From contig NZ_CAJGZQ010000013.1 in assembly GCF_904846185.1 (NCBI RefSeq), positions 1 through 64,000 on the forward strand: a stretch of 64,000 nucleotides of DNA, written 5' to 3'. The stretch comes from Psychrobacter immobilis (GTDB lineage: Bacteria; Pseudomonadota; Gammaproteobacteria; Pseudomonadales; Moraxellaceae). The position numbers and the translations under genes were made by a program. How positions within the stretch are numbered: the first letter of the stretch is position 1; each line of letters begins with the position of its first letter. Below are positions 28,896 to 40,556 of the stretch, in pieces. The notes under the pieces are model-generated. The model saw only the letters and a list, made by a program, of their open reading frames with translations. It searched no databases and had not been told where the DNA came from.

Positions 28896-30686
28896 ATGGT
28901 CACGGTAGTCGAAAACATTGATCCTAATAACATGGATCCTAACATTAAGCCTGTTCCAGCGGTTATCACCGAGCTGGAGCAGAAGTATGCCGGTAAGTTT
29001 GTCGTGCAGCACACTGTGGATGAGATTCCAACGGTTTGGGTGGCACGTGCTGATTTGCTGGATATTCTTCTATACCTGCGTAAATTGCCTAAGCCTTACG
29101 TCATGCTATTTGACTTGTCAGCGATAGATGAGCGCTTACGCCAACATCGCCAAGGTTTGCCTGACAGTGATTTTACGGTGTTTTATCACTTGATGTCGCT
29201 TGAGCGTAATAGTGACGTACGTATTAAAGTCGCGCTGAGTGAAGACGATGTCAATGTGCCGAGTGCCACCAATATTTGGCCAAACGCCAACTGGTATGAG
29301 CGTGAAGTGTGGGACATGTTCGGTATTGTCTTTACCGGTCATCCGCATTTGACCCGTATTTTATTACCAAAATACTGGGAAGGTCATCCACTGCGTAAAG
29401 AGTATCATGCGCGTGCGACTGAATTTACCCCGTATTTCTTGAACACCGCCAAGCAGCAATACGAGCAAGAAAACCTGCGTTTTGTCCCAGAAGAGTGGGG
29501 CATGAAGCGTTCAGGCCGTGATGAAGATTTTATGTTCTTGAACATCGGTCCTAACCATCCATCTGCTCACGGTGCATTCCGTTTAGTCTTACAGCTTGAT
29601 GGCGAAGAAGTCGTCGATTGTATCCCTGATATCGGCTATCACCATCGCGGTGCAGAAAAGATGGCGGAGCGTCAAACTTGGCACTCATTTATTCCTTATA
29701 CCGACCGTATCGATTATCTCGGCGGTGTGATGAATGAGCTACCGTACATCATGTCGGTCGAAAAGCTTGCAGGAATTAAGATTCCACCGCGCGCTGAAAC
29801 CATTCGTGTGATGATGAGTGAGTTTTTCCGTATCACCAATAACTTACTGTTCGTCGGTACGTTTATTCAGGATGCGGGCGGCATGACCCCGGTATTCTAT
29901 ATGTTTACCGATCGCCAAAAAGCCTATGACGTCATCGAAGCCGTGACTGGCTATCGTATGCATCCCGCTTGGTTCCGTATCGGTGGTACGGCTGCTGATC
30001 TGCCACGTGGTTGGCAGCGTTTGGTTCGCGAATTCTTAGATTGGATGCCAAAACGCTTGGACGAATATGTCAAAGCGGCATTGCAAAACAGCGTACTCAA
30101 AGGCCGTACCCAAGGTGTTGCTCAGTACAATGCCAAGCAAGCATTGGCTTGGGGTGTGACGGGTGCAGGTCTGCGTGCGACAGGCGTTGACTTTGATCTG
30201 CGTAAAGCGCGTCCATACATGGGCTATGAAAATTACGATTTTGAAGTGCCAGTTGGCTACAACGGCGATGCGTATGATCGCTGTATGGTCAAAGTCGAAG
30301 AGATGCGTCAGTCATTACGTATTATTCGCCAGTGCATGGATAACATGCCACAAGGCCCTTATAAAGCGGATCATCCACTCGCGGTACCACCGCCGAAAGA
30401 CCGTACGTTAAACGATATTGAGACCTTGATTAATCACTTTATCTCAGTATCTTGGGGTCCTGTGATGCCAGCGGGCGAGTGTACGACGATTGTAGAAGCG
30501 ACCAAAGGGTTGAACAGCTATTACATCACCTCAGATAAGGCGACGATGAGCTATCGTACCCGTATTCGTACGCCGACATTTGCGCATTTGCAGCAGATGC
30601 CATCGGTGATTAATGGCTCGCTCGTCTCTGATGCCATTATGTATTTGGCATCGATTGATATTGTAATGGCTGACTGTGATCGTTAG
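28896..30686 (+). CDS. nuoCD: NADH-quinone oxidoreductase fused subunits C and D
   Basis: A 596-residue fusion of the 30-kDa-type NuoC (about 1-190; [14 protein letters not shown] and [22 protein letters not shown]) and the 49-kDa-type NuoD (about 205-596; [31 protein letters not shown]). NuoD forms the quinone pocket with NuoB. The fusion is known in Enterobacteria, Pseudomonas and Moraxellaceae. Its ribosome site AAGGA is 11 bp before the ATG, at the edge of the 20-bp repeat array. Confidence 0.97.
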   Translation: MVTVVENIDPNNMDPNIKPVPAVITELEQKYAGKFVVQHTVDEIPTVWVARADLLDILLYLRKLPKPYVMLFDLSAIDERLRQHRQGLPDSDFTVFYHLMSLERNSDVRIKVALSEDDVNVPSATNIWPNANWYEREVWDMFGIVFTGHPHLTRILLPKYWEGHPLRKEYHARATEFTPYFLNTAKQQYEQENLRFVPEEWGMKRSGRDEDFMFLNIGPNHPSAHGAFRLVLQLDGEEVVDCIPDIGYHHRGAEKMAERQTWHSFIPYTDRIDYLGGVMNELPYIMSVEKLAGIKIPPRAETIRVMMSEFFRITNNLLFVGTFIQDAGGMTPVFYMFTDRQKAYDVIEAVTGYRMHPAWFRIGGTAADLPRGWQRLVREFLDWMPKRLDEYVKAALQNSVLKGRTQGVAQYNAKQALAWGVTGAGLRATGVDFDLRKARPYMGYENYDFEVPVGYNGDAYDRCMVKVEEMRQSLRIIRQCMDNMPQGPYKADHPLAVPPPKDRTLNDIETLINHFISVSWGPVMPAGECTTIVEATKGLNSYYITSDKATMSYRTRIRTPTFAHLQQMPSVINGSLVSDAIMYLASIDIVMADCDR

Positions 30687-30873
30687 TACCGTGATCGCTA
30701 ATACTTTAGTCTAATGCTTTGATCAGAAAATTATCGTTATTAAAGAAATACGTTTATCAATATATCATTGCCAAATGGCACACCAAAATGCTGATATCTT
30801 GCCATATAGCGACACTTATAAGACTGTCGCTATTAGCTGATAAAGCGTGATGAGTGAGGACAGATAGAAGACT

Positions 30874-31383
30874 ATGAAAATTGTTTCCGACAAAATGCCA
30901 AAAGTAGATGTGGCAAGCATCCTCACTAGCGAGGAAATTGCGGCCATTCATGAGTTTATGCACCATTACCCACAAGCGCGTGCTGCTTCGCTAGACGCGC
31001 TAAAAATCGTGCAAAAGCGCAACGGTTGGGTCGATGACGCACAAGTGAATGCCATTGCCAATATTCTAGACATTCCGATGTCAGATATGGACGGGGTTGC
31101 TACTTTCTTTAACCGTATTTATCGTCAGCCTGTCGGTCGTCACGTGATTCTCATCTGTGATTCAGTGGCTTGTTATTTGACAGGTTATGAAGCCTTGTCT
31201 GCTGAGATCAGATCACAGCTGGGTATTGAGTATGGTCAGACGACGGCTGATGGTCGCTTTACGCTATTGCCAATTTGCTGCTTAGGTAACTGTGACAAAG
31301 GCCCTGCTGTGTTGATTGACGAAGACACCTATGGTCCTGTCCAGCCCGAAGAAGTCACGCAATTATTGGAGCTATACGCATGA
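30874..31383 (+). CDS. nuoE: NADH-quinone oxidoreductase subunit E
   Basis: A 169-residue subunit of the NADH-dehydrogenase module with a thioredoxin-like fold and a 2Fe-2S cluster (N1a). Ligands are C95 and C100 (CDSVAC) and C136 and C140 (CLGNC). Its stop overlaps the nuoF start by 4 bp (ATGA), implying translational coupling. It is preceded by a 187-bp gap after nuoCD in which I see no gene. Confidence 0.95.
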   Translation: MKIVSDKMPKVDVASILTSEEIAAIHEFMHHYPQARAASLDALKIVQKRNGWVDDAQVNAIANILDIPMSDMDGVATFFNRIYRQPVGRHVILICDSVACYLTGYEALSAEIRSQLGIEYGQTTADGRFTLLPICCLGNCDKGPAVLIDEDTYGPVQPEEVTQLLELYA

Positions 31384-32804
31384 GATTAACGCTTTCAGAG
31401 CAGATTGCTCAACGTAGTCAAGGCAAAGCGCCAAGCCAGCTCAATGAGCAGCGCATTCCAATTTATGGTGATAAAGCCACAGCGACTAGCGAAACCAAAC
31501 CGTTAACATGGCGTCTAGCACATCATGATGCCGTACTAGATTTGACCACCTATGAGTCGTTAAAAGGCTTTGATGGCTTAAAGCAAGCTTTGAGTCAATC
31601 GCCTAAAGAAGTCGGCAATATGATTAAAGCTGCCAACGTCAGAGGTCGCGGCGGTGCAGGTTTTAATGCTGGTTTGAAGTGGACTTTCATGTCACCACCA
31701 GATGGTTTACCTCGTTATCTCATTTGTAATGCCGATGAGATGGAACCGGGCACGTTTAAAGATCGTCTATTGATGGAGCGTCTACCGTTTCAGCTGATTG
31801 AAGGTATGTTGATTACCGCACATGCGATTGGTGCGACTGACGGTTATATCTTTATCCGCGGTGAATACATTTTAGCTGCCCAGCGTTTGGTCGCGGCTAT
31901 CGAAGAATGCTTGGCTAATAATCTCATGGGCAAGAATATTTTAGGCTCAGATTTTAGTTTTAATCTGCATGTGCATACTGGCGCTGGACGTTATATTTGC
32001 GGTGAAGAAACCGCATTGATTAATGGCTTAGAAGGTCGCCGTGCTAATCCACGTACCAAACCACCGTTTCCACAAATTTCTGGTGCATGGGGTCGTCCAA
32101 CCGTCGTCAACAACGTTGAAACCTTGTGTAACATGCCAGCCATCCTAAACCATGGTGTTGAATGGTATCAGTCATTATCTAACATCAAAGGCAAGAGCCA
32201 GACACCGGGTACCAAACTGTTTGGCTGCTCAGGTTTAGTCAATGACCCAGGTCTGTGGGAGTTACCGTTTGGTTATACGGCACGCGAAATCATTGAAGAT
32301 TTAGCGGGTGGTATGCAAGAAGGTAAAACACTGAAAGCTTGGCTACCGGGCGGTGCCTCTACTGACTTTTTAACCACTGAGCATTTAGATGTGGTGGTGG
32401 ATTTTGACACCATTCAAAAAGCAGGTAGCCGTATGGGTACTGGGCTAATTATGGTCGTTGATGAAGCACAAGATATGGTACCGCTCGTTCGCAATCTCGA
32501 AATTTTCTTTCAGCGCGAATCCTGCGGTTGGTGTACGCCATGCCGTGATGGTCTGCCGTGGGGTGTCAAATTGCTTACCGCTATCAATGATGGTGAAGGG
32601 CAAGTCGGCGATGTCGAAAAACTAGAAGGCCTTACGCGTGACTTATGGATTGGTAAAACATTCTGTGCACATGCGCCGGGTGCGATGGAACCACTGATGA
32701 GTGCGATTAAATATTTCCGTCCAGAGTTTGATCAAAAAATCGCGCAGGCGGTTGGTGTCGATGTCATTGATGCGGCAGCCAATCAACAGCCAGAAGTGAA
32801 ATAA
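31380..32804 (+). CDS. nuoF: NADH-quinone oxidoreductase subunit F
   Basis: A 474-residue flavoprotein where NADH is oxidised. The FMN/NADH-binding glycine-rich segment is [13 protein letters not shown] and the second is [19 protein letters not shown]. Cluster N3 ligands are in [12 protein letters not shown] and the later [10 protein letters not shown]. coli NuoF is 445 residues; the extra ~30 are at the N-terminus. Overlaps nuoE by 4 bp and precedes nuoG by 10 bp. Confidence 0.96.
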   Translation: MRLTLSEQIAQRSQGKAPSQLNEQRIPIYGDKATATSETKPLTWRLAHHDAVLDLTTYESLKGFDGLKQALSQSPKEVGNMIKAANVRGRGGAGFNAGLKWTFMSPPDGLPRYLICNADEMEPGTFKDRLLMERLPFQLIEGMLITAHAIGATDGYIFIRGEYILAAQRLVAAIEECLANNLMGKNILGSDFSFNLHVHTGAGRYICGEETALINGLEGRRANPRTKPPFPQISGAWGRPTVVNNVETLCNMPAILNHGVEWYQSLSNIKGKSQTPGTKLFGCSGLVNDPGLWELPFGYTAREIIEDLAGGMQEGKTLKAWLPGGASTDFLTTEHLDVVVDFDTIQKAGSRMGTGLIMVVDEAQDMVPLVRNLEIFFQRESCGWCTPCRDGLPWGVKLLTAINDGEGQVGDVEKLEGLTRDLWIGKTFCAHAPGAMEPLMSAIKYFRPEFDQKIAQAVGVDVIDAAANQQPEVK

Positions 32805-32814
32805 GGAGAGCGGC

Positions 32815-35800
32815 ATGGCAGTCATACATATTGATGGAACCACTGTCGAAGTAGATAGCGCAGATAACTTGCTACAAGCCTGCTTATCACTCGGCATTGA
32901 TGTGCCGTATTTTTGTTATCATCCAGCCCTTGGCTCAGTAGGCTCGTGCCGTCAGTGCGCGGTCAAGCAATTTCAAAATAAAGAAGACATGGAAGCAGGT
33001 CGTGGTCGTCTTGTGATGTCATGTATGGTCGCTCCGGGCGATGACATGTATATCTCTGTTACTGACGATGAAGCCAAAGCATTCCGCAAGTCGATGGTTG
33101 AGCTACTGATGACCAACCATCCACATGACTGTCCAACCTGTGAAGAGGGCGGACATTGCCATCTGCAAGACATGACGTATATGTCAGGTCATAGCCGTCG
33201 TCGTTATCGCTTTACCAAACGCACGCATCATAACCAAGAACTTGGCCCATTCATCGCGCATGAGATGAACCGCTGTATCGCTTGCTATCGCTGTGTCCGT
33301 TTTTATAAAGACTATGCGGGCGGTGAAGATTTGGGTGTTTATGGCTCAAACAACCGTGTTTATTTTGGCCGTGATAAAGATGGCCAGTTCGAAAGCGAAT
33401 TCTCAGGCAACTTAACGGAAGTATGCCCAACGGGTGTGTTTACCGATAAAACACATTCTGAGCGCTACAACCGTAAATGGGACATGCAGTATGCGCCAAG
33501 CATCTGTCATGGCTGCTCAGCAGGTTGTAATATCTCACCGGGTGAGCGTTATGGTGAATTGCGCCGTATCGAAAACCGCTACAACGGTGAAGTGAACCGC
33601 TATTTCTTATGTGACCGTGGCCGCTTTGGTTACGGCTATGTCAATCGTGATGATCGTCCAACCCAAGCGCTTGAACGTATCAATGATAAGCATGTCAAAA
33701 TCAATATTGACTACGCACTTGATGAAACCATCAAACGTATCAAAGACAAAAAAGTCATCGGTATTGGCTCACCGCGTGCCAGTTTAGAAACCAACTTTGC
33801 ACTAAAAAATCTGGTTGGCTTTGATAAGTTTTCAACAGGTCTCAATCATCAGCAGCAAGCATTGGTTAATAAATGCATCGAAGTATTGAGTACTGATGGC
33901 ATTTATAACCCAAGCATGACTGATATCGAAAGTTATGATGCGGTATTGGTATTGGGTGAAGATATCACTCAAACCTCATCACGTGTCGCGCTGTCAGTAC
34001 GTCAAGCCGCAAAAAACGAAGGCCTGAAAATGGCAGCGGCATTGCAAACGCAGTCTTGGCTTGCAGAACCGGTTAAACGTATTGCTCAAGATGCGTTAAG
34101 CCCAGTTTATGTCATCGACGTGGTGCAAACTAAGCTAGAAGACATCAGTAAAGTGAGTGTGGTTGCAACGCCTGAAGACATCACTAAGCTTGGCTTCAAG
34201 GTTGCTGATGAGATTGCTAATTTCGCTGATGATTTAGCAGACATAGCAGATCCACAAGCAGCTGAACAAGATGCTGATACAAGTACTGAAACTGACGGTA
34301 TGCAAGCATTGGCGCAGCAAATCGCTTATGACTTGATTCAAGCTGATAAGCCTTTAGTTGTTTCGGGTAGTAGCTTGTCTTCTACCGCATTGATAGAAGC
34401 AGCAGCACAGATTACCCAAGCGTTGACCCAAAAACGCGCGGCAATCAAAGCGACTGAGCAGCAGCAAGTGGACACGTATAATGCTCAAGTCCGTGATGAG
34501 CAAGCGCAAATAGAAGATAAAGAGCTATCCGCTAAACCAAACAAACCTGAAACTGGTGTTGATACAGAAACGCAAGACAATGTAGAACGCGCTCCTGCTA
34601 AAAAACTTGAACTGAAAGAAGTAAATAATAAATATCAGGCACAAGCAGGTATTTACCTAACGGTTACCGATGCCAATAGCATGGGTGTTTGCATGCTTGG
34701 CGGTCAATCAGTCGAAGAGCTACTGGCGACTGATTTCGATGTGGTGATTGTCGCTGAAAATCAGCTGACTGATGCCATTGATGCCAGTAAGTTGACTCAA
34801 CTATTAGCCGACAAAACCGTCATTGCGCTAGATCATCAGTTGCTTGATTGGCATAAAGATGTCGATATTGTCTTGCCAGCTGCGAGCTTTGCTGAAGCGG
34901 ATGGTACGCTGATATCAGCTGAAGGTCGTGCACAGCGCTTCTTCCAAGTTTACGACAACGAATACTATCATCCGATGAGCAGTATTAAAGAAGGCTGGCG
35001 TTGGTTACATGCCGTGCATAGCAGCATCGAAGATCGTGATGTCGACTGGACGCAGCTAGATGACGTTATCAATGCATTGATCGCCACGCATCCTAAGCTT
35101 GCTGGCATTAAAAATGCTGCTCCTGATGCCGATTACCGTATGACAGGTCTTAAAATTGCTCGTCAGCCGCGTCGCTATTCAGGTCGTACCGCAATGCGTG
35201 CGCCGATATCCGTACATGAGCCGATGCAACCAAAAGATTTAGACACCGGTTTGACTTTCTCAATGGAAGGTTATAGTGGTAAAGAAACGCCAAGCTCGAT
35301 GATTCCTTTTGCCAATGCGGCAGGTTGGAACTCACCGCAAGCGTGGAATAAATACCAAGACAAGGTCGGTGGTCATCTAAAAAATGGCGACCCAGGTGTG
35401 CGCATGTTCGATCAGCTAGCACGTTTAGAAACACGTCAATATGTTGCACCAGATGCCATGTCTGTGACGACGACGGATATGCAGCAAGGCCAAGCCAAAC
35501 TGGTGCCTATCAATAATATTTATGCCAGCTCTATGATGGCGTCACGTAGCCCAGTGGTTGCGGAGCAACTGCCTGTTGCTGCATGGCGTATCGGAATGGA
35601 TGATGCTAAGGACTGGAACATCGCTAATGGCGATTACTTAGCGATTGAAATCGATAAGCAACAAATCACCTTGCCAGTACAGATAGTCGGTTATTTAGCA
35701 GAAGGCTGTATCGGTTACCCAGTTGGGCAGGTGAGTATCATTCACCCATCGATGCCAGCGTCGGTTCGCAAAGTGGATGCACCAGTAACGATGATGGGTA

Positions 35801-35877
35801 GCATGGCTAACGATATGATGAACAATAACGATGCTGCGCAAATGAACACAGCACCGACCACCACACAGGAGGTGTAA
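32815..35877 (+). CDS. nuoG: NADH-quinone oxidoreductase subunit G, with internal insertion
   Basis: A 1020-residue subunit carrying four clusters. N1b: C34, C45, C48, C70. N5: H102, C106, C109, C115. N4: C154, C157, C160, C204. N7: C231, C234, C238, C266; the N7 set, absent from many organisms, is intact. The molybdopterin-oxidoreductase-like domain follows. A hydrophilic, Gln/Glu/Lys-rich stretch at about 541-606 has no counterpart I recall in E. coli NuoG (908) and accounts for much of the extra length. GGAGAG before the ATG; the stop is 1 bp from nuoH. Confidence 0.95.
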   Translation: MAVIHIDGTTVEVDSADNLLQACLSLGIDVPYFCYHPALGSVGSCRQCAVKQFQNKEDMEAGRGRLVMSCMVAPGDDMYISVTDDEAKAFRKSMVELLMTNHPHDCPTCEEGGHCHLQDMTYMSGHSRRRYRFTKRTHHNQELGPFIAHEMNRCIACYRCVRFYKDYAGGEDLGVYGSNNRVYFGRDKDGQFESEFSGNLTEVCPTGVFTDKTHSERYNRKWDMQYAPSICHGCSAGCNISPGERYGELRRIENRYNGEVNRYFLCDRGRFGYGYVNRDDRPTQALERINDKHVKINIDYALDETIKRIKDKKVIGIGSPRASLETNFALKNLVGFDKFSTGLNHQQQALVNKCIEVLSTDGIYNPSMTDIESYDAVLVLGEDITQTSSRVALSVRQAAKNEGLKMAAALQTQSWLAEPVKRIAQDALSPVYVIDVVQTKLEDISKVSVVATPEDITKLGFKVADEIANFADDLADIADPQAAEQDADTSTETDGMQALAQQIAYDLIQADKPLVVSGSSLSSTALIEAAAQITQALTQKRAAIKATEQQQVDTYNAQVRDEQAQIEDKELSAKPNKPETGVDTETQDNVERAPAKKLELKEVNNKYQAQAGIYLTVTDANSMGVCMLGGQSVEELLATDFDVVIVAENQLTDAIDASKLTQLLADKTVIALDHQLLDWHKDVDIVLPAASFAEADGTLISAEGRAQRFFQVYDNEYYHPMSSIKEGWRWLHAVHSSIEDRDVDWTQLDDVINALIATHPKLAGIKNAAPDADYRMTGLKIARQPRRYSGRTAMRAPISVHEPMQPKDLDTGLTFSMEGYSGKETPSSMIPFANAAGWNSPQAWNKYQDKVGGHLKNGDPGVRMFDQLARLETRQYVAPDAMSVTTTDMQQGQAKLVPINNIYASSMMASRSPVVAEQLPVAAWRIGMDDAKDWNIANGDYLAIEIDKQQITLPVQIVGYLAEGCIGYPVGQVSIIHPSMPASVRKVDAPVTMMGSMANDMMNNNDAAQMNTAPTTTQEV

Positions 35878-35878
35878 T

Positions 35879-36922
35879 ATGCAAGTTACCCGTATTATCC
35901 CTGATGTGCCAAGCTTCTTGGCTGGTAGCATGAGCTTTGATGCTTGGTCCATTTTATTTATGGTCGGGCAATCATTGGTCATCTTCTTGGTCGTGGTTAT
36001 GGTTGCCGCTATGATGATTGTCTATGAGCGCCGTATGCTAGCTTTGTGGCAGGATCGTTACGGTCCAAACCGCGTCGGACCCTTTGGTTCGTTGCAGCTG
36101 GTTGCTGATATGCTCAAAATCTTCTTTAAAGAAGATTGGACGCCGAACTTTACCGATAAGTTTATGTTTACCTTGGCACCTGCGGTCGCCATGTTTACCG
36201 CATTGGCCTCATTTGCCATTATTCCTATCTCGCCAACGCTTGGCGTGGCTGATTGGGACATCGGTATTCTGTTCTTCTTTGCGATGGCAGGTATTGCCGT
36301 CTATGCAGTGATGTTCGGTGGTTGGGCATCTGCCAATAAATTCTCGCTACTGGGTGGTTTGCGCTCTGCTGCACAAACGATCAGTTATGAAGTCTTCTTG
36401 GGCTTATCACTGATGGGCGTGGTTGCATTGACAGGCTCATTTAACTTGCGCGCCATTGTTGAGGCGCAAATCGACGGCTGGTATATCATTCCGCAGTTTT
36501 TTGGCTTTTTGACCTTTGTCGTTGCGGGTGTTGCTGTTACCCATAGACATCCATTTGATCAGCCAGAAGCAGAACAAGAGCTGGCTGAAGGCTATCATGT
36601 TGAATATTCTGGCATGAAGTTCGGTATGTTCTTTATTGGCGAATATGTCAACGTTGTACTGATTTCTGCCTTGATGACGTGCTTATTCTTTGGTGGTTGG
36701 TTGGCACCTTTTAACTTAGATATTCCATTTATTCCACCAGCTTTTTGGTTCATGATTAAAACGCTGTTCTTTATGACCATGTTTATTTTGGCTCGAGGCT
36801 CACTCATGCGTCCGCGTTATGATCAAGTGATGAACTTTGGCTGGAAAGTTTGTCTGCCAGTAACGCTGATTAATCTGTTGGTTACTGCTGCGGTCATTTT
36901 GATCTTTTCCCCAACGTTGTAA
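35879..36922 (+). CDS. nuoH: NADH-quinone oxidoreductase subunit H
   Basis: A 347-residue membrane subunit with about eight helices that joins the peripheral and membrane arms and forms part of the quinone tunnel. Signatures are [22 protein letters not shown] and the acidic loop [22 protein letters not shown]. An excellent AGGAGGT ribosome site overlaps the end of nuoG, indicating coupled translation. Confidence 0.97.
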   Translation: MQVTRIIPDVPSFLAGSMSFDAWSILFMVGQSLVIFLVVVMVAAMMIVYERRMLALWQDRYGPNRVGPFGSLQLVADMLKIFFKEDWTPNFTDKFMFTLAPAVAMFTALASFAIIPISPTLGVADWDIGILFFFAMAGIAVYAVMFGGWASANKFSLLGGLRSAAQTISYEVFLGLSLMGVVALTGSFNLRAIVEAQIDGWYIIPQFFGFLTFVVAGVAVTHRHPFDQPEAEQELAEGYHVEYSGMKFGMFFIGEYVNVVLISALMTCLFFGGWLAPFNLDIPFIPPAFWFMIKTLFFMTMFILARGSLMRPRYDQVMNFGWKVCLPVTLINLLVTAAVILIFSPTL

Positions 36923-36977
36923 TCATCACTAGCCATCATTGATGAACTAGGGTAAAGCTGATAAGGATAATAATCCC

Positions 36978-37526
36978 ATGTTTACTACCATAAAAAAGAC
37001 CGTCATTGGACTATTTACCATTGTCCGCAGCATGTGGATGGTCAATAGTCATGCGCTCAGACCGCGTGACACCATCCTTTATCCTGAGGTGCCGGTACCT
37101 GTGCCACCGCGTTTTCGTGGACGTATTGTCCTAACGCGTGACCCTGATGGAGACGAGCGCTGTGTGGCTTGTAACTTGTGTGCGGTGGCCTGCCCGGTAG
37201 GGTGTATCTCCTTACAAAAAGCGGAACGTGAAGACGGTCGTTGGTATCCAGAGTTTTTTCGAATTAACTTTTCGCGCTGTATTTTTTGTGGACTGTGTGA
37301 AGAAGCCTGTCCCACGACAGCCATTCAAATGACCCCAGATTTTGAGCTGGGTGAATATAAGCGCCAAGATTTGGTCTATGAAAAAGAGCATTTGCTCATT
37401 TCAGGGCCGGGTAAATATCCTGATTATAACTATTATCGTGTGACGGGTATGGCGGTAGCGGACAAACCAAAAGGCGCAGCACAAAACGAAGCTGCACCGA
37501 TTGATCTAAGGAGCTTGCTACCATGA
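36978..37526 (+). CDS. nuoI: NADH-quinone oxidoreductase subunit I
   Basis: A 182-residue ferredoxin-like subunit with two 4Fe-4S clusters (N6a, N6b). Ligands are C62, C65, C68, C72 ([15 protein letters not shown]) and C101, C104, C107, C111 ([15 protein letters not shown]), each set donating its last cysteine to the partner cluster. Its stop overlaps nuoJ by 4 bp. Length matches E. coli (180). Confidence 0.97.
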   Translation: MFTTIKKTVIGLFTIVRSMWMVNSHALRPRDTILYPEVPVPVPPRFRGRIVLTRDPDGDERCVACNLCAVACPVGCISLQKAEREDGRWYPEFFRINFSRCIFCGLCEEACPTTAIQMTPDFELGEYKRQDLVYEKEHLLISGPGKYPDYNYYRVTGMAVADKPKGAAQNEAAPIDLRSLLP

Positions 37527-38269
37527 TGAATATTTTGAACCATCCTGAACTGGCTGGGTTTTATTCGCTTGCAGCAGTGGCCATATTTGCCAGTCTGCGC
37601 GTCGTGACTCAGGCCAATCCAGTGCATGCTATTTTATCGATGATTGTGTCATTACTGGCAATCGCAGGGATATTTTTCGTGCTAGGCGCGCCATTTGCTG
37701 GTGCGTTAGAGATAGTTGTCTATGCCGGCGCCATTATGGTGCTGTTCGTCTTTGTCATCATGATGCTGAACTTGGGCATGAGCAATGATGAGCGTGAAGA
37801 GCGCTGGCTTGATGCGGGCACTTGGGCGCTACCGACAGGGTTAACGATTATTATCGCGGTTGTGCTGTATGCGATGATTGGTATGGGTCATGACGAAGCG
37901 GCAATGATTGGTGGCTCGACAATATCTGCCAAAGCAGTGGGTACGGTACTATTTACTAAATATGTGATGTTGATAGAAGTGGCTGCATTGCTACTATTGG
38001 CAGCCTTGGTCGCCGCGTATCATTTGGGTAAAGAGTCTATCGCTGATGAGGTTACTGTTAATGCAAACCACAGTAATGATAGTCAAGGATCTAATGCTAA
38101 TGTTGCGAGTATCAAACACTACGATAATCATGGCATGCCTATAGATGCTGACGCGGCGAAAATGGCAGAACCTTACGAATATAAAGATGTTGACCCGCAT
38201 GACTATGTAAGTATGAATGCAGGTACGCAGCTGGGTGTGAATAAAGTCACGCGCAAGGAGTCAGACTAA
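37523..38269 (+). CDS. nuoJ: NADH-quinone oxidoreductase subunit J, C-terminally extended
   Basis: A 248-residue membrane subunit. Five helices occupy about residues 5-175 ([22 protein letters not shown] is the conserved third helix, important for coupling). Then comes a hydrophilic tail of about 70 residues rich in Asn, Asp and His, longer than in E. coli NuoJ (184). It overlaps nuoI by 4 bp and nuoK by 1 bp (TAATG). Confidence 0.95.
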   Translation: MMNILNHPELAGFYSLAAVAIFASLRVVTQANPVHAILSMIVSLLAIAGIFFVLGAPFAGALEIVVYAGAIMVLFVFVIMMLNLGMSNDEREERWLDAGTWALPTGLTIIIAVVLYAMIGMGHDEAAMIGGSTISAKAVGTVLFTKYVMLIEVAALLLLAALVAAYHLGKESIADEVTVNANHSNDSQGSNANVASIKHYDNHGMPIDADAAKMAEPYEYKDVDPHDYVSMNAGTQLGVNKVTRKESD

Positions 38270-38676
38270 TGGTACTAGCAGCGAGCGTGGCACAAGATGT
38301 GTCAAACGTGCCGTTTGCCCACGAGGTAGCGGGCTTAGTACAGCCTGTTGCTGAGGCGCAGAATGTACTGGGCATGATACCCATGAGCCATGGACTGATT
38401 TTGGCAGGTATCTTATTTGCCATTGGTCTGTGCGGCGTCATGGTACGACGTAACTTCCTATTTATGCTAATGAGCCTTGAGATCATGATGAATGCAACAG
38501 CATTAGCATTTGTGGTGGCAGGTAGTCGTTGGGTTGATCCAGATGGACAGATTATGTTTATCTTTATTTTGACCTTGGCAGCAGCAGAGGCCGCCATTGG
38601 TTTGGCAATATTATTGCGGTTTTATCATCAGCGTGGGCATCTCGATGTCGACAGCGCCAATGAGATGAAAGGATGA
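38269..38676 (+). CDS. nuoK: NADH-quinone oxidoreductase subunit K, N-terminally extended
   Basis: A 135-residue Mrp-related membrane subunit with three helices and the conserved glutamates in [15 protein letters not shown] and [11 protein letters not shown]. Most NuoK are about 100 residues and begin MIP(x)xHGLIL; here that sequence begins at residue 36. I keep the upstream ATG at 38269 because AAGGAG (38254-38259) is well placed for it and overlaps the nuoJ end, while no ribosome site stands before residue 36. The leading 35 residues are a weakly hydrophobic extension. Confidence 0.9.
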   Translation: MVLAASVAQDVSNVPFAHEVAGLVQPVAEAQNVLGMIPMSHGLILAGILFAIGLCGVMVRRNFLFMLMSLEIMMNATALAFVVAGSRWVDPDGQIMFIFILTLAAAEAAIGLAILLRFYHQRGHLDVDSANEMKG

Positions 38677-38680
38677 TGTC

Positions 38681-40555
38681 ATGAGTTTATTACCATTAAC
38701 CTTTATATTCCCGCTCGTTGGCTTTTTGATTTTAGCCTTTATGCGCGACAAGCTAACAGAGCAGGTGGCAGCGATTGTCGGTGTCGGTAGTATGCTGTTA
38801 TCAGCACTATGCACGCTAATCGTTAGTTATACTTTTTTGACCAATAATCCAGCAGGAACAGTCATAGAGATTCCGCTTTGGACATGGTTCCAAGTCGGAG
38901 ATTTTGCTCCAAGTTTCGGTCTGAGCTTTGATGGTTTGGCACTGACGATGACGGGTGTCATCACTGGGATTGGCTTTTTAATCCATCTTTTTGCTGCTTG
39001 GTATATGAAAGGCGACACTGGATTTGCCCGTTTCTTTAGCTATATGAATTTGTTCGTCGCCAGCATGTTATTGCTAGTATTAGCAGATAACTTGTTCTTG
39101 CTTTATCTTGGCTGGGAAGGCGTTGGTATCTGTTCGTACTTACTGATCGGTTTTTATTACCATGACCGCGCCAATGGTCTTGCAGCGATGAAAGCCTTTA
39201 CGGTGACGCGCGTGGGTGATGTATTCTTAGCCTTCGGTCTGTTTTTATTATTCCGCGAATTCGGTACGCTTAATATTCAAGAAATTATTACTCGTGCACC
39301 AGAAGTGTTTGATATCAACAATCCAACGATGATGTTGACCACCATGATGTTGGTTGGCGGCGCGATGGGTAAATCAGCACAGCTGCCATTACATACATGG
39401 CTGGCTGATGCGATGGCAGGTCCGACGCCAGTATCAGCGCTCATTCACGCGGCAACGATGGTCACGGCAGGGGTTTATTTAATCGCTCGCTTACATCCAT
39501 TATTTGAGCTGACGCCTGGTATTTTATTATATTGGGTCGGCGGCGTAGGGGCGTTGACGTTGGTCGTTGCTGGATTCTGTGCACTGGCACAAACCGACAT
39601 CAAACGTATTCTTGCATACTCAACCATGAGCCAAATTGGCTATATGTTCTTAGCACTCGGCGTTGGTGCGTGGCAAGGCGCAATCTTCCATTTGATGACC
39701 CATGCTTTCTTTAAAGCCTTGTTATTCTTATCATCAGGTGCAGTCATTCTTGCGGTACACCATGAGCAAAACATCTTTAAGATGGGTGGTCTACGTAAAA
39801 AGATACCGTTGGTATTCTGGTGTTATATCGTCGGTGGCGGTGCATTGGCAGCGATACCTTGGGTTACCGTTGGCTTTTATTCTAAAGAAGCGATTCTTTG
39901 GGAGAGTTATGCAACTGGTCACATGGTTTTATTCTATATGGGTGTATTCGGTGCTTTCTTAACCGCACTTTATACTTTCCGTATGATTTGGATTATCTTC
40001 TTTGGTGAAGAAAAGACGCATGCACACAAATTATCAGGTGTGTCATATTGGCTACCACTTAGTGTGTTGCTCGTATTATCAACGGCAGTGGGCGCATTTA
40101 TTACCCCGCCATTACAAGGCGTCTTGCCAGAGAGTGTTGGGCATTTATTGGAAGTCGCTGGTCAAGCGCATGGTAAGCATACGGCTGAGTTTATCGCCAT
40201 GGGTGCGATGCTGGCTGGTCTAATAATAGCGGCGCTATTATATGTGGTGGATAAAGGTCGAATGCTCACCCGCTTTAAGCGCTCACGTGTTGGTGGGGCG
40301 CTATATCACTGGTGTTATCATGGTCTAGGTTTTGATGCGCTATACGATATAATTTTTGTAAAACCCTTTTTGTTCATCGGCCGCTTATTTAAAGCCGACC
40401 CTATCGATAAAGCGTGGCTCGTTTTGCCTAAGCTGGCATCTGCTGGTAATAAGGTATTATCTGCGACGCAAACTGGGTCACTTCGAGGTTACGCTGCAAG
40501 CTTTGGCTTGGGCATGGCTGTATTACTAGTGCTGGTAATGATGACGGTGGTATAA
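38681..40555 (+). CDS. nuoL: NADH-quinone oxidoreductase subunit L
   Basis: A 624-residue antiporter-like proton-pumping subunit with about 15-16 helices and the long amphipathic C-terminal helix. Conserved elements are LYLGWEGVGICSYLLIGFYY (with the key glutamate), the lysine helix GAMGKSAQLPLHTWLADAMAGPTPVSALIHAATMV, and AQTDIKRILAYSTMSQIGYM. Ends 1 bp before nuoM. Confidence 0.97.
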   Translation: MSLLPLTFIFPLVGFLILAFMRDKLTEQVAAIVGVGSMLLSALCTLIVSYTFLTNNPAGTVIEIPLWTWFQVGDFAPSFGLSFDGLALTMTGVITGIGFLIHLFAAWYMKGDTGFARFFSYMNLFVASMLLLVLADNLFLLYLGWEGVGICSYLLIGFYYHDRANGLAAMKAFTVTRVGDVFLAFGLFLLFREFGTLNIQEIITRAPEVFDINNPTMMLTTMMLVGGAMGKSAQLPLHTWLADAMAGPTPVSALIHAATMVTAGVYLIARLHPLFELTPGILLYWVGGVGALTLVVAGFCALAQTDIKRILAYSTMSQIGYMFLALGVGAWQGAIFHLMTHAFFKALLFLSSGAVILAVHHEQNIFKMGGLRKKIPLVFWCYIVGGGALAAIPWVTVGFYSKEAILWESYATGHMVLFYMGVFGAFLTALYTFRMIWIIFFGEEKTHAHKLSGVSYWLPLSVLLVLSTAVGAFITPPLQGVLPESVGHLLEVAGQAHGKHTAEFIAMGAMLAGLIIAALLYVVDKGRMLTRFKRSRVGGALYHWCYHGLGFDALYDIIFVKPFLFIGRLFKADPIDKAWLVLPKLASAGNKVLSATQTGSLRGYAASFGLGMAVLLVLVMMTVV

Positions 40556-40556
40556 G

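Noticed and set aside
38374..38676. Short nuoK starting at the family MIP position
   Set aside because: No ribosome site precedes it; the upstream start has a strong one. Kept as a finding instead.
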